From positions 1,240,001 through 1,304,000 of the forward strand of contig JAUKUA010000004.1 of assembly GCA_030549175.1 (NCBI GenBank): a DNA stretch of 64,000 nt, given 5' to 3'. Shown here piece after piece: positions 48,301 through 59,684 of the stretch (within the stretch, counting starts at the first letter, position 1; the number at the start of each line of letters is the position of its first letter). The DNA comes from Lasiosphaeris hirsuta (Eukaryota; Ascomycota; Sordariomycetes; Sordariales; Lasiosphaeriaceae). The notes under the pieces were generated by a model. The model was not told the origin of the DNA, ran no database searches, and saw only the letters and a program-made list of their open reading frames with translations. A program made the translations under genes and the position numbers.

Positions 48301-50232
48301 GAAGGACAGACAGAGGGGAACAGCGCTGACAAAGTTCGGCCTGCTGCGACTTGGACCTCCTTTGCGCTGTTGTGGCGGTTTCGCAATCTGCACCTGCCTG
48401 TGGTCAAAGACAGAAAGAGCCCCTCAGTGCCCCTCTGGCTCGGGGAGGGCTTCTGGAAGCCGTCGATCCGGCAGAAGACCGCAATTGCCATGATTTTGGC
48501 GATATTTCCGGCAACAATTTCAAGAATTGCAGGTGGATGCGTTGTGCTTGGCCAATGCTGCTCTGCTAGGGAATATGCCAGGAAACAGAGCGGCGGCGGA
48601 CCGTGTCGTATCCGCTGTCTCTTTCCCACGCAGCTGGCTGCCCGCTGAGTGGGATGCACGCAATGCGCTGGAACGCGCTGGGATAGAGGGGACTGCGGAG
48701 GCTAAAAGGCTCAACCAAGGTCGAGGTAGGTGTGGAGAGTAGAGGCTTCTCCATTCCAACCTTGGCATTTTGGATATTGAGACCTTCCGTTTTTACACAG
48801 CAGACTCCAGAGAGGCAAATTCGCTCATCATTTTGAGATTTCTTTATCCTGCTTTCCGCTGGCAGCAACATGCGTAACCATTTATCATCGACGTCGCCAT
48901 GGACCAAGGGGCGCACCGATCGACCAAAAAGGGGTTGTCGCACTCCGTCGACGCGGGACAAAGACAACGCACCACCAAGGGATACTGAGAGACAAGGTGG
49001 AGATAATGGGGACGCCCAAATCGGTGGCGCGCGGAGATCCGTAGGTTTTCGTGATAATTCTCAGCGCCCTCTGCCTATTCGCGCATCCCTTTGCCCTCAC
49101 ACTCTGTAGTGTATGTACGGATACTGGTGCGAACCTAGGTTTGCCCTAGTGCCTCACCATGGCCACGCCGTCTTCAGGCTGCAAGGCTGGCTGAAGAGGG
49201 GTTTGGGTGGTGGCCCACCACCTCAATGAGTGTTGTCGAAACAAGCAGGGTGGACAGGCCTGAGGTAGTCCTCAATAAGAATGGAATGCTGGTATGTGCC
49301 AGGGCACCTGGGTGATCCGCACCGGAAATCGCCCTGGAAATCGTCAATCAAATCGTGCTGCGTGGATAGGTTGAGATCCGTCACTTGGTGGGCGGTGGTG
49401 ACGACATGTCTGGCTCGAGCTGTCTGGGATTTTAGACCAGCCCCATTGTCTTCCCCTTGTAGCGCTGAGTTCGTGCAGACTCCCCGGATCAGGCGCCTGC
49501 AGCGAACTTGTTATCCCAGCTTAGAGAATTAGCTAAGCCAAAAATCGACCAAGATTGATAGAAAAAGGAAGCCCAGGCGGCCACAGGCCAGGGTGGCAGT
49601 CGGGAGCGCGTGTGTTATCTGCACAGTAACAACAGCAACAGTCCCAAACAGGGCAAGCAGTAGATAAACCACGTTCAGCCAAAGGGCTCGTGCTTCCGTC
49701 CTCTGCCTTCTTTTCTTTCACCTTGCCAGCACTTACGCAGTGCCCCCTGTAGTGTGTATTCACTCCAGCATCCTCGGATCCGGCCATTGGAGCATTTGAC
49801 ATCCTTGCCTTCAAGCTCCCGCCTCTTTGCGCCATTACGCCAACTCCACTCTCCACTTTCTGGCTCACACGGCTCTTTTCTCTGGGGCCTGCCCACATAT
49901 TCGCATGCAAACACTTTCTCCTCCCCATCCCACCACTACTCACCACCTACCTGGCAGCCCTCATCCTCCCTCGCCGGGTACCCTCCTTTCCTTTTTGTCA
50001 AGTACGAGTCGACACACATCCAATTGCTCGCAGGCCGGACAGCCGTCCTCACTCCCTCGAACACCGCGCATCGCAGATACCCCTTCGATTGGCATGGCCG
50101 TGACGCTCACCCAAACCTGAGGTCTTGGTCACGGCCAAGTTCAAGGGCTGTTGGTCGCAATTGGCCCTTCGCCCTTCTGATACCGACGCCTACACCGGAC
50201 CGGAACCAACAACAAGCCACACATCGCCCGTC
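45331..50232. other. Gene-poor stretch
   Basis: About 4.9 kb with no supportable gene. Open frames are short, overlapping on both strands and without motifs. It contains a 10-bp tandem array at 47805-47854. The last 500 nt (about 49,750-50,232) are pyrimidine-rich and are the presumed promoter and leader of the WSC gene. Confidence 0.5.
47805..47854. repeat. 10-bp tandem repeat, five units
   Basis: Five contiguous units of GATGCTGGCA, three perfect and the last two with one to three changes. It is not inside any supported gene. Confidence 0.9.
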
Positions 50233-51646
50233 ATGGCACCGCAAAGAGCCGGCCGTGTGTGGGCATTCCTCGGCATTGTCGCCCTGCTCTGCGGCATAGC
50301 TAGCGCTCAGACCGGCCCTTCAATCCCCATTAAGTACTGTGCCACTGCCAACACGGCCGACACGGCTCCCAGTAAGTTAGACTCGGTCCGGGAGTCGATA
50401 TAGCACCTGCTGACCACGACGGCACAGTTCAAAGTGACTACCAGTCTCAAGGCCGCTGCTTCCAGAACTGCACAGACGCGAGCTTCGCCCTAGCCATCGT
50501 CCAGGCCAAGAACTGCTGGTGCTCCAACATCGCACCAAACCGTGACACCCAAAAGCCACTCAGCAACTGCGAGAACCCATGCCCTGGCTACCCGACCGAT
50601 TATTGCGGTGGATCCGGCTCGTTTGGCTACATGGAGCTAGCCAACGACCCGTCAGGCACAGCGCCCGGTACCTCGAATACAAAAACACCAACGACAACCA
50701 GCTCGGTAAGTTGATACTATTCCCGACTTGTGCGCCGCCGTGAAGTCATGTTGTCACTTGGTCCCGTTGTCCTCTACTTTATCTTGTGTCCCGGGAATTA
50801 GCTTAAAGGCAGCCGTTTTTGACCAGCGCCGGGGCCAGATCGCTAGGGAGACGGAAACTGAGACTATGCAGAACACGGTCAAGATTACCGTGACCTTGGC
50901 GCCTTCCGCCACGCCATCTTCTGAGCTCCATCCTTCTACTGCTGCTCCTGTATGCATTGGGTTTTCATATTCCCCAGGACCGGCCGGCGCACATGTCTGT
51001 ATCTCGCCGAGGAAGTAGGCTAATTGTGACGTCTCAGCCCAACGGCGATGGTCCAGCAGCTCCATCAACGCGCGCGCCCGAACCTACGGTTCAAACGGTT
51101 ACAGTAGGTGGTGTCGTCAAAACGGTCACCGCCACACCACTCCCGACCGGATCAGGCACTCCGGAACTTGCGACTACTCCCGGCCCGACTGGACTATCGA
51201 CGGGTGCAACTGTAGGTATTGCCGTGGGTATTGTCGGCATATTTGCTGTATGCGCCATAATATTGTTCTTGTGGTGCCTGAAGCGGAAGAGGAGGGATGG
51301 AGTAGAGGGTATGTTCTCGGCATCGAGCAGAAGAGACAGCTCCCCGGGCGCTCTGGGTACACCACAAATGGGCGAGGTCTCATCGAATACTCGGGTTGCC
51401 AGCGGTTCAAATGGCCAGCCCGCAGGAGGAGTGTGGGATGTAAACTCGCAGAGCTCCAAGCGGCGGAGTCATCTGATGCCGATCGATCCTCGCCTTGACC
51501 CATTCTCAACCAAGAACATCTATGTTCGCGACCAGAACAAGAGTCAACATAGTATCAGCTCACTCCAGGACAACCACGACTACTCGAGACGGATACAAGA
51601 CCCACCGAGGGTTCTAAGGGCGACGAATCCCGACCCGGACGATTAA
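50233..51646 (+). CDS. WSC-domain cell-wall integrity sensor-like protein
   Basis: Plasma-membrane protein of the WSC/SLG1 type that probes the cell wall and signals through Rho1/PKC in related fungi. Exons are 50233-50371, 50428-50705, a third ending at 50949, and 51038-51646. The third exon's acceptor is ambiguous (start 50809, 50827 or 50839, all in frame), giving about 380 residues. A signal peptide (VWAFLGIVALLCGIASA) is followed by the cysteine-rich WSC domain: PIKYCATA, SQGRCFQNC, AKNCWCSNIAP, NCENPCPGYPTDYCGG and GYMEL. A Ser/Thr/Pro-rich linker, expected to be O-mannosylated, leads to one membrane helix (TVGIAVGIVGIFAVCAIILF). The stop-transfer LKRKRR and a cytosolic tail of about 130 residues rich in Ser/Arg/Asp come after it. 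The domain order is the family norm. Which paralogue this is cannot be told. Confidence 0.92.
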
Positions 51647-54339
51647 GTGCAGATGGTAATTTTCTAGGATTGGGGGCCAAATCGATCGGTTTATCATGAC
51701 GTACACGAAGACGTTCCCTCGCTCAGCATCTCTGACGAGCTTTTTGATTGCATTTGCATTTTCGAGATACCAACTGGCGTTTTTCGGGCTAGAACGCACA
51801 ACTAGGGGGCTCGGGCTTCGTTCCCGGGCAATCACAACAATAGGGGCTGTTGGGTTTCGGGCGAGGTTGGGAAAGGGTAAAAAGAGTGGTGATTCGCGAT
51901 TTGTTTTGATGCATGCAGACATGGCCCATCTCTTTTAGCAGGATGCCCCCAGTCTGCCTTAATCTTCATTTTATTTCTACGTCGAAGCTGAAATATTTGG
52001 CGTAACTAGACTGTCTTTTCTCTCACGTTTGTCATGTTACCTAAGGGTTCTGCTGAACTGAAGACGCCGGGAGGTATGGATTGATGGCCGAGTTGGCTTT
52101 ATTGGGTTTGGATTGTAGGGTAAATTCGGTGGGATCAATTCACCTCGCACTCACTTCACGTTGGAGACCGCGGGTAGGCGCTTCCTCTTACTCTGTCTCG
52201 GAACTCTGGAAAATGGGTGCTGAGATGAGGAGGGTTGGCAGGACAGGTATATGGAAACTTAGGAAGCGATATTACACATTCGCTATACATAACTACGATG
52301 CACGTTTACAGCAAATCTTGTTATGCGGGTTACACACAATCGTTCCAGACAGCTGGGTTTTCTTTAACGGCTTGTGAGTGGTGCATCCAAGTGTTCGGGA
52401 CGCTTGACAAAAATCCATCAAGGTGGGTAATGTAATTGAAGACGTCATTTGCTGTCGCGGCTAGACGTGGGAAAAAATGGGATGAAATGGCAAATAGCAA
52501 TGGGGGAAAAGGAGATATGTTGTGCCGCAACAACCCAGTTTTTTATAAAAAACGGTTGCTGCGATCAATTCGCTTCGGTGGTGCCATTGGGGGACGGGAG
52601 TTACCCCTTTTCTCCCTGTTTCAGGGGCGGGGTTGAAGTGGGCAGACTGGGCGGGAACCAGCAAAACGTGGGTGGGGGTTGGGGCAAGCCGGATTTTTGA
52701 ATTGGGGGTTGATATGCAGTGCAACGTAGATTGGCAGATCTTCATAAAGCGGAATCCATGTGATGCTTGCGGCCTATGGGGAGGAGGGGTTTGGGGGGGA
52801 GGTGATGGAGCGGCCTATCGGGTGATTAGGAGGTATATATAAGAGCGTCAAGGGAGATATTGAGGAGATGAAAAGTGAGGCTGCGAGGCTGCGATGTGAT
52901 GTGATAAAGGCCGGATAGATGGTTAGAATTGTGGTCTCTGGGAAGATCTGACCGATACGGATATCGCGTGCAGATGTGCTGTCGAGTTAAAAAGTGGGTT
53001 GATCGGACCTGGACCAGGAAAAGGGGCATGGGCCACCAGCTGGTCGGAGATATTAATTGACGCTACTGTTTCAGGATCCTAGGCGAGCTTGGCGGGGAGC
53101 GGATCAGTTACCGATGGTTTTGGCCTCAGCTGACGCGACGGTGCTTTGTCGCCGTGCTGTTGGTCGATTTTTCTTTTGAGGCGTGAGGCTGTTGGTCTCG
53201 ACTATTGATATTTATTTTTGGTTAATGGTGTGATGAGATGTGTTCGTTTGTTTGTTCATCAATGATTTGTTGGGTATTGTGAGCACTTCTCACGGCCCAA
53301 GAAATGCGGTGGTGTTGATTAATGCGGAATGCCCCTGCGCTAGCAGTTGAATGGGGATGAAGCCGTAGAAAATAAACCCGGAGTGTGGGAACGAAGATCA
53401 GAGCGGCGATGGAATTGTGTCTTATCTTGAAGAAAAGGAAAAGAAGTTGGCGATACTCCGCCTGAAGTCTCAAGTACGAGGAGCGCACAGCGAGCCACGA
53501 TGACGTGGGACTGGCAGGCAGCACCTGGTCGGCTCTTATAAAGCCCTCTCGTCACCAGAAAAGTAGCTGAAGACGGGTGGTTTCAAGATAGAAACTCTTA
53601 GTGGACTGCGGTTGGTCCGAGGATTGCGGCAACGGCTCAGCCTCAAAGACTTGGCTTTTCTTGGGCACTTCTTGGGACTGCGTGGCAGGCTGTGGGGAGA
53701 ATGGGGCCTGCACGCCACCTGACCCCCGGCCCATCTCTGCGACATCACTGGGCAGCGAGGGGACATTTGAAGGGTCCAGGGCGCAAGGGGCACAATGCTG
53801 TCCTGCGTACCTGCCATGAACGCCCTGCAATTTATGAGATGAGATTCCCTCGCGTTTCTTCATCTTCGCCGTATTGCGCCGTGGTTGTGGTTTTGGCAGT
53901 CTCTCTTTTTCCCATTCTCTGTCGCTCGTTCGAGGCATTCCCAGCCTACGGTTTCGCCGTGTCTTCGCATCGAGGAAGTCACACCTGTCGACTCGTTTGC
54001 GCAAGCGACTTGTGATCTGTGATCCGCAATCCGGGACCCGGCTGCTGTTACAGATTGCCCCCCTCCTCGCAAATACCATCGTGCTTCATATCCATGGCTG
54101 GTTTGTGACTGTGGTTCGTCGCTAAACCAAGACATCTTGCTGTCGTCTGCCCGTCACTCATTGCCCACCCCGAATTTCATGTTGCCTGCTCCTCGCGCGG
54201 CCACTCAGACAGTGTCGGGAGCCTGTCGCCCGCCACAACACCAACCGTCGGGTCGCATACTGGCCGCATACAAAAGCCGCTGTATGGGAGCGGGCGCGAT
54301 TGCGCAGCACTCGGCGCGCAGAGCTAATCTACACCGACA
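51647..54339. other. Intergenic stretch
   Basis: No supportable gene. The stretch contains the WSC gene's 3' flank and, at its right end, the promoter of the OST-alpha-like gene. Open frames at 53552-54079 (-) and elsewhere lack recognisable features. The stretch 52,440-53,230 is richer in A+T and G than its surroundings. Confidence 0.5.
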
Positions 54340-56413
54340 ATGAATCTAACATGCAACTCCACACTGGAGGATCTGCGGAGTACGTCGCCGTTGAACAAGA
54401 TGCGAAGTTATCTCGAAGGACACCAAACTGACATGTGCTCGCTACAGTCCTCCCGGCCACCGAGATCGCCATTGCCGGCCCTCTTACCTTCCACCAGCTG
54501 GCCCTCGTCATTGCTGCGGCCTCGACTCTGGTTGCCATCCTCCTGAGCAGCTATCTCATCATGATGCACGCCACCCATTATACCGTGCCCCATGAGCAGA
54601 GACAGTATGTGAAGCCCACGGCGCATTCGGCAGCCTCGAGACAAAAGACTAACTCCTGACTGCCAGCATCATCCGAATTCTCTTCATGATTCCCGTATAC
54701 GCCACTTCGTCCTTCCTCTCATTGCGCTTCTACTGGCACGCCATCTACTTCCAGGTCCTCAGCGACTGCTATGAAGCATTCGCCATATCGTCTTTCTTCT
54801 CCCTCATGTGTCACTACATCGCCCCCGACTTGCATGAGCAAAAGGAATACTTCCGCGAGATGCATCCGGTCAAGCCCTGGGTTTGGCCCCTCAACTGGTT
54901 CGCCAAGTGTTGTGGCGGCGAGCGCGGCCCATGGAGGACACCCAGGAGCGGTCTTACGTGGTTCAATATTGTCTGGATTGGCATTTACCACTACTGCTTC
55001 ATCCGCGTCGCCATGACGATCACAGCCGTGGCTACACAATACTTCCACCGCTACTGCGAGAGCTCAAACAGTCCGCTCTTCGGTCACATCTGGATTGTCG
55101 TTGTTCAGTCCATTGCCGTGACCATCGCAATGTACTGCGTCATCCAATTCTATGTACAGCTTCGCGCCACCCCCCAGCTCGAACCGAACCAGCCCTTTCT
55201 CAAAGTCCTCGCCATCAAGCTCGTCATTTTTCTTTCCTTCTGGCAATCCACCGCCATCAGCGTCGGCACCAGCACCCTCGACATCGTTCACGCCAATGAA
55301 GTCCTTGCCTACCCCGACATCAAAGTTGGCATACCCTCTCTCCTACTCTGCTTCGAAATGGCCTGCTTCGCAGTCCTCCACCTCTGGGCCTTCCCCTACG
55401 CGAGCTACAGAACCTCGACCCAGCCTAAGAAAGGCGGACCGCTCGGTCTGCTCGCGCTCTGGGATGCCACCAACGTCTGGGACGTGGTCAAGGGCTTCGG
55501 GCGTGGCATGAGGTGGCTCTTCGTCGGTGCGCGCCACCGCCGCAAGGACGTGAGCTATCGCTCCTCGCACCACCTCACGACGCAGCCCACCTCGCCTTCT
55601 TCAGGTGGCAAGCGCCGCGGCTTCGACGATATCTCAACCACCCACGACAACCAGAACCCCGACCCCCGCGCCCGCGCCCTCGGCATGTCCCAGACTATCT
55701 TTGAGTCCACCAGTAGCGCCCACCTTCCCATCGCTGAGCAATTCCGCGCCAGCCGATGGTACGACCGCCGCCACGAGTTCCGACAGCAACTGGGCCTGAC
55801 ACCGCCGTCGTCACGGGGCAACTTGCGCGCCGAGAGCCGCGAGACTCTGCGCAGCCCGTTGCGCGATGAGACGGCTGGGTTAATCTTTAATGCGCAGCCG
55901 AACCCGGGGCTGAGAAGTCCCAGCCCGTACGGGCAGGCATACGGGGGTGAACAGACGCGGCCAGTGACGGCGGAGTCGGATGGATTTGTCGAGTATGGAT
56001 ATGCACATGGGCAGCCGGTTAGATATGGCGACGGGGGTTTTGGGACGCCGAACTTTGTGCCGGGAACGCCGGTCCCGCTGGAGTTTCGGAATCGCGGGTC
56101 AGGGTCGACGCTGGTCGGGGGCACCGAGTTTGGAGCGGTGCCATCGCCGAGGGGAGACGAGGGCGGATTACCGTATCCCGAAGATGCGCATGGGATGGGC
56201 GGTGGAATGCCATACCCCGACGATAGGGATCTGAGGCGACATCACTCGTTCTCGACGATTTCAGAGGAGCCGGAGACCGAGGATGGAAGGCCTGTCGGTG
56301 GCGGGAGGCCAGTTAGTGGCGAGAGCGGGAATACCCAAAATTATGCGACGTATCCCCAGCCGCATTCACAGGTCCCGATGGCGCATCCGGGGACGAGGAG
56401 GAATTTGACATGA
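54340..56413 (+). CDS. OST-alpha/TMEM184 (DUF300) family membrane protein
   Basis: Seven-span membrane protein related to organic solute transporter alpha, TMEM184 and plant LAZ1; the fungal members' transport role is not established. Three exons (54340-54379, 54448-54604, 54667-56413) join in frame to 647 residues. The first exon is a 13-codon start that includes an N-glycosylation-like NLTCNST. Spans include LALVIAAASTLVAILLSSYL and IIRILFMIPVYATSSFLSL. The family core is conserved: YWHAIYFQVLSDCYEAFAIS, FFSLMCHYIAPDL, a cysteine pair FAKCCGG, FNIVWIGIYHYCFIRV, QFYVQLR and PFLKVLAIKLVIFLSFWQS. A last span lies around IPSLLLCFEMACFAVLHLWA. The C-terminal 250 residues are cytosolic, Gly/Pro/Arg-rich and probably disordered (FSTISEEPETED). 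It converges with THO2 across the repeat cluster. Confidence 0.93.
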
Positions 56414-57019
56414 TGGATTTAAGATCGGGATCGGGGTTGGGGTTGGGATCGGTATCTGAGGCGTTTTATCCCTGACCAGGGGGGAGGGATGGCATGGCAT
56501 TCTATAGTTTGTTTGTCAGGGTCCTGTATTATGCATGGCGATAGATAGTTCATACCTACGGGTTGGATGGGAATGGCGTTTGGGATGGGGCCGGAGCTGG
56601 CAGAGGCCTGGGATGGTGGCAGGGACATCTTAATGCCCCATGTATTCTCGACTGTATGAATCCGGCTACCTACCTTTTACTATCGTGTCCTACTTATGTG
56701 ATCTCGTGGTTATGATGATGTTATATTTCAAGGTGTTGGAGGACCAAACGACAAAATGCCGAGCACTCTCACTTGGCTACTACCACACAGCGCAAGAAGA
56801 AATAATACCCATGGAATAATGAATTTTGCCCCATGAGTAGTGATCAGAGTTGACAAGGGTGCGTGTGCGGTGCAGAGGCTGATTGTGAGTCCAAGTGTGG
56901 CTAGCAATGTCTCAATAGGCATTCAAACCTTACCATCAGTATTCCGGCCTGCATAAATGAGAGTATAGCTCGTGGCTTTGGGTGAAAGTAGTTGTAATAA
57001 ATTATACGAAGACGAGTTG
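56414..57019. other. 3' flank of the OST-alpha-like gene
   Basis: GC-rich to about 56,640, then AT-rich sequence without coding potential. Confidence 0.45.
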
Positions 57020-57190
57020 CTGGTGATCGGGTGACGGTTCGAACCGTGGCCGGCTTCTAGGTGACAAAAACGAATAGGGGTTAGCATAGAATGCTGGCCG
57101 AAAAAAAAGGAAAAAAAACAAAGTCCCCCTGCACCTGGTCTCTCTTTTGTTATGGCGATAAATCAGATGCAAGGGTACATGAACGGGCTT
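57020..57190 (-). repeat. Dispersed repeat, copy 1, with B-box-like GGTTCGAACC
   Basis: Diverged duplicate of 57380-57545. Shared landmarks in order are TCGGGTGACGGTTCGAACC, GGCCGG, AGGGGTTAG, CCGAAA, TGGTCT and ATGGCGATAAATCAGATGC. Many differences are C/T or G/A transitions. The GGTTCGAACC core resembles a Pol III B box and is palindromic, so orientation is only suggested by the comparison. Confidence 0.6.
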
Positions 57191-57379
57191 TGAGAGAGAG
57201 ACTGATTTATATGCGTAATGCAAAATATTCTGTGTCGAGAGAGTCCGTGCCAATGACAGCATGCTGGGCTTTTTCCCGGCCATCAGCGTGACAAAAGTCC
57301 CCCAAGCACAACCTACAAGCTGGGAATGAAGTTACGGTATCTAAAGACCCCCCAAAAAATCATGATTATAAACCATCAT

Positions 57380-57545
57380 TGTCAGTGCTCGGGTGGCGGT
57401 TCGAACTGCGGTCGGTTCTCGTGAGAGGCCGAAACCCCGAAAAGGGGTTAGTGTTGATTTCTGTCCGAAATAGGAAAAAATGCAGTATCCTTCCATTGGT
57501 CTATCGTGATGGCGATAAATCAAATGCGGGGATCATTTGGGTTAT
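57380..57545 (-). repeat. Dispersed repeat, copy 2
   Basis: Partner of copy 1, with GCTCGGGTGGCGGTTCGAAC, GGTCGG, AGGGGTTAG, CCGAAA, TTGGTCTATCG and ATGGCGATAAATCAAATGC in the same order and spacing. It also contains a small hairpin AACCCC-GAAAA-GGGGTT. Confidence 0.6.
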
Positions 57546-58162
57546 ATGCTCGAACCAACTTGAATTGATTGTCGCGAGCCGAGAGTCTGGCATGTCCGCA
57601 ACCCAACACGGTAGACACACTTTGGGGGTCACTCCGGCATTACTTGAAAGCCCACATCGAAGATGTAGCAACCAAGAACACAGTAACTGTGGCTCGCCCA
57701 AGTAAAAAGCCGATTCTAGTGACTCGATTCTCAACTCGGGTGACGGTCGACTTGTAGATTGTTGAGAATGAGGAAGGAGGTTTCGAACATACCACAGCTG
57801 AATAGACGTACATATGTTGACTGGACTTGAGCAAATAAAGAGGCACCCAAATGTTATCCCCATTAATGAAACTAGCTTACATTACGCACTTTGCCAGTCA
57901 CAATCATCTTACCCAAGTCAGGATACATCGCCCCTTGCATCGTACGCACATAACAGCTGGCTAGGTGACAGTAAATTTCACATTACTAGAGTAGCAAGTA
58001 CCCATGTGAGCATATCAGTTAGCAAGGGAGGGAAAATGCCCCGATATCAGGAAACAGATTAAAGAACTGCCTCGGCCCCTCGAAGCGACTCGAACCCTGA
58101 CAGGCTGCCAGCCAGAAGACAGAAGCAGCAAAATGTGGGTTAGTATTAAACGGTAAAAGGGG

Positions 58163-58217
58163 CAGTTGGGCAGCCTTGCACCCAGCCCGCTCAACCAAAT
58201 GCAAGGCTACCCAACTG
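58163..58217. repeat. Long hairpin A: 18-bp stem, 19-nt loop
   Basis: Arms 58163-58180 and 58200-58217 pair over 18 positions with a single non-Watson-Crick position, a G.U-type pair when read from the minus strand. The inner stem is AGCCTTGCA/TGCAAGGCT. It has the same geometry as the structure at 58496-58550 and sits in a longer repeat that includes TCGAACCCTGAC upstream. Confidence 0.85.
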
Positions 58218-58495
58218 TATTAACCCGGCCACTTGAACTAAGTTGTATGGTTGCCGTGGCCGTTTTGATGCCACGTAAACACACCCTTTTCTCCCTAGCA
58301 ATCCTTGATACTACTCCCGGCATCTCTAAACATATGTCATGAGCATCTAATCACAAAGAAAAGAGAAGGTGAGCTAGTGAATAGGAGTAAGTGGCAAAAA
58401 AGGGTTTGTAAATGCTTGATCATTGATTCGAAGTACGGCCGGCCATCGACCAAAGGAGGATCCAACAAAAAGGGATCAGCGTTCAGAACAAAATA

Positions 58496-58550
58496 CAGTA
58501 CGACAGCCTCGCACCCGCCTGCGCCAACCAAATGCAAGGCTATCCCACTG
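58496..58550. repeat. Long hairpin B: diverged copy with the same geometry
   Basis: Arms 58496-58513 and 58533-58550 pair over 18 positions with two mismatches and two wobble-type positions. The loop is again 19 nt and shares its ends (CCC... and ...CAACCAAA) with hairpin A. Flanking GTAT after the right arm is also shared. Confidence 0.8.
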
Positions 58551-59684
58551 TATCAGCAGGGTCAGATAAACTGAATATATTTCTGATGCTGGTGTGCTTC
58601 CAATTAGCAAAGAGCTGTCTCCTCCCTTGCAGTAGACGCCACCTCACACCCAGACCACCCCAGCACCACAACTTGTCTCATTCACCATTCGCCATTCGCC
58701 ATTTCGCCATATCCCTTTCCTTCATGCCAGCCCATCTTTCGTCTACCGTAAAAATACAACCCCGCGACGCCTTGCTAAACACAACCCTCGAAGTCAACCT
58801 CATAGCTACCTATAGGTTTTTTTGGGGGGGGGTTTTTTTTTTTACAAAAATGACACAATACAATACCAGGCCCCAGCTATAGATGCAGTTCTAGTTTTGT
58901 TTTCCTAATATATTCCCTTCTCCCTGATATCTCAGCCACGGACCAAGATAGACGGCGTGGAAGAGCCACCTGGTATGGACGTCATTCGCAAACCAAAGAC
59001 GTGGCGACAAAGTCTGGAGTTGGACGCGGCGTAAAATAAACATCAACCAATTCTCAAAACTCCCAGTAGGCCCTTTATTCCCCCTTGTGCCGTTCGAAGC
59101 AAGACCCAACGCCGGCTGATGCAAATCATAGGTGTCATGGACCCAGAGGCCAGTCTTGCTGGTCTGGTCGAGGTCGGCGAAAATGTCACATGGATTGCAA
59201 ATAGGTTTTGTACAGAAAGAATTAAAAGGCTTCTGGCCGCCATCGTATCGGAATAGGGTATCTTTGATGAATGGCTCGTATGAAGACAGGCGGGGGCACC
59301 TGGTCTGTCTCCTTTTTGAGGGGCGAAAGATGAAAATGTCCAATGGCGAGGGGTAAAATAATTATGTTTGTCCATGTTTCTGCCCTTCATGTTTTCACTA
59401 AACGCCGCCGATGAGAAAGACGTAAAAAAACAAATTGTCGATGCTGAGCGAGGGTGTTGTCCCAAATTCTAAAACGGGTCGAAGCTCTCTCTCTCTCTCT
59501 CCATCCTCCTCAAAGCGACTAGCCGAGTGTGACATGTAATAGATCCTCCAATCTGACCGACAACCTTCGCGCCGCGACCGCAATAATAAACTATGTTGTT
59601 TTTTCCTTCATTTTCATTTCCCTCATACATCTCTCATCCTTGTCCCTTCTTAACAGGGCCTCCTCGGATTGTGACCGGTCGCTA
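58551..59684. other. 3' flank of THO2 and spacer
   Basis: No gene. It contains homopolymer runs (58816-58843) and AT-rich sequence near 59,560-59,640 suitable for 3'-end formation of the leftward THO2 transcript. Confidence 0.45.
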
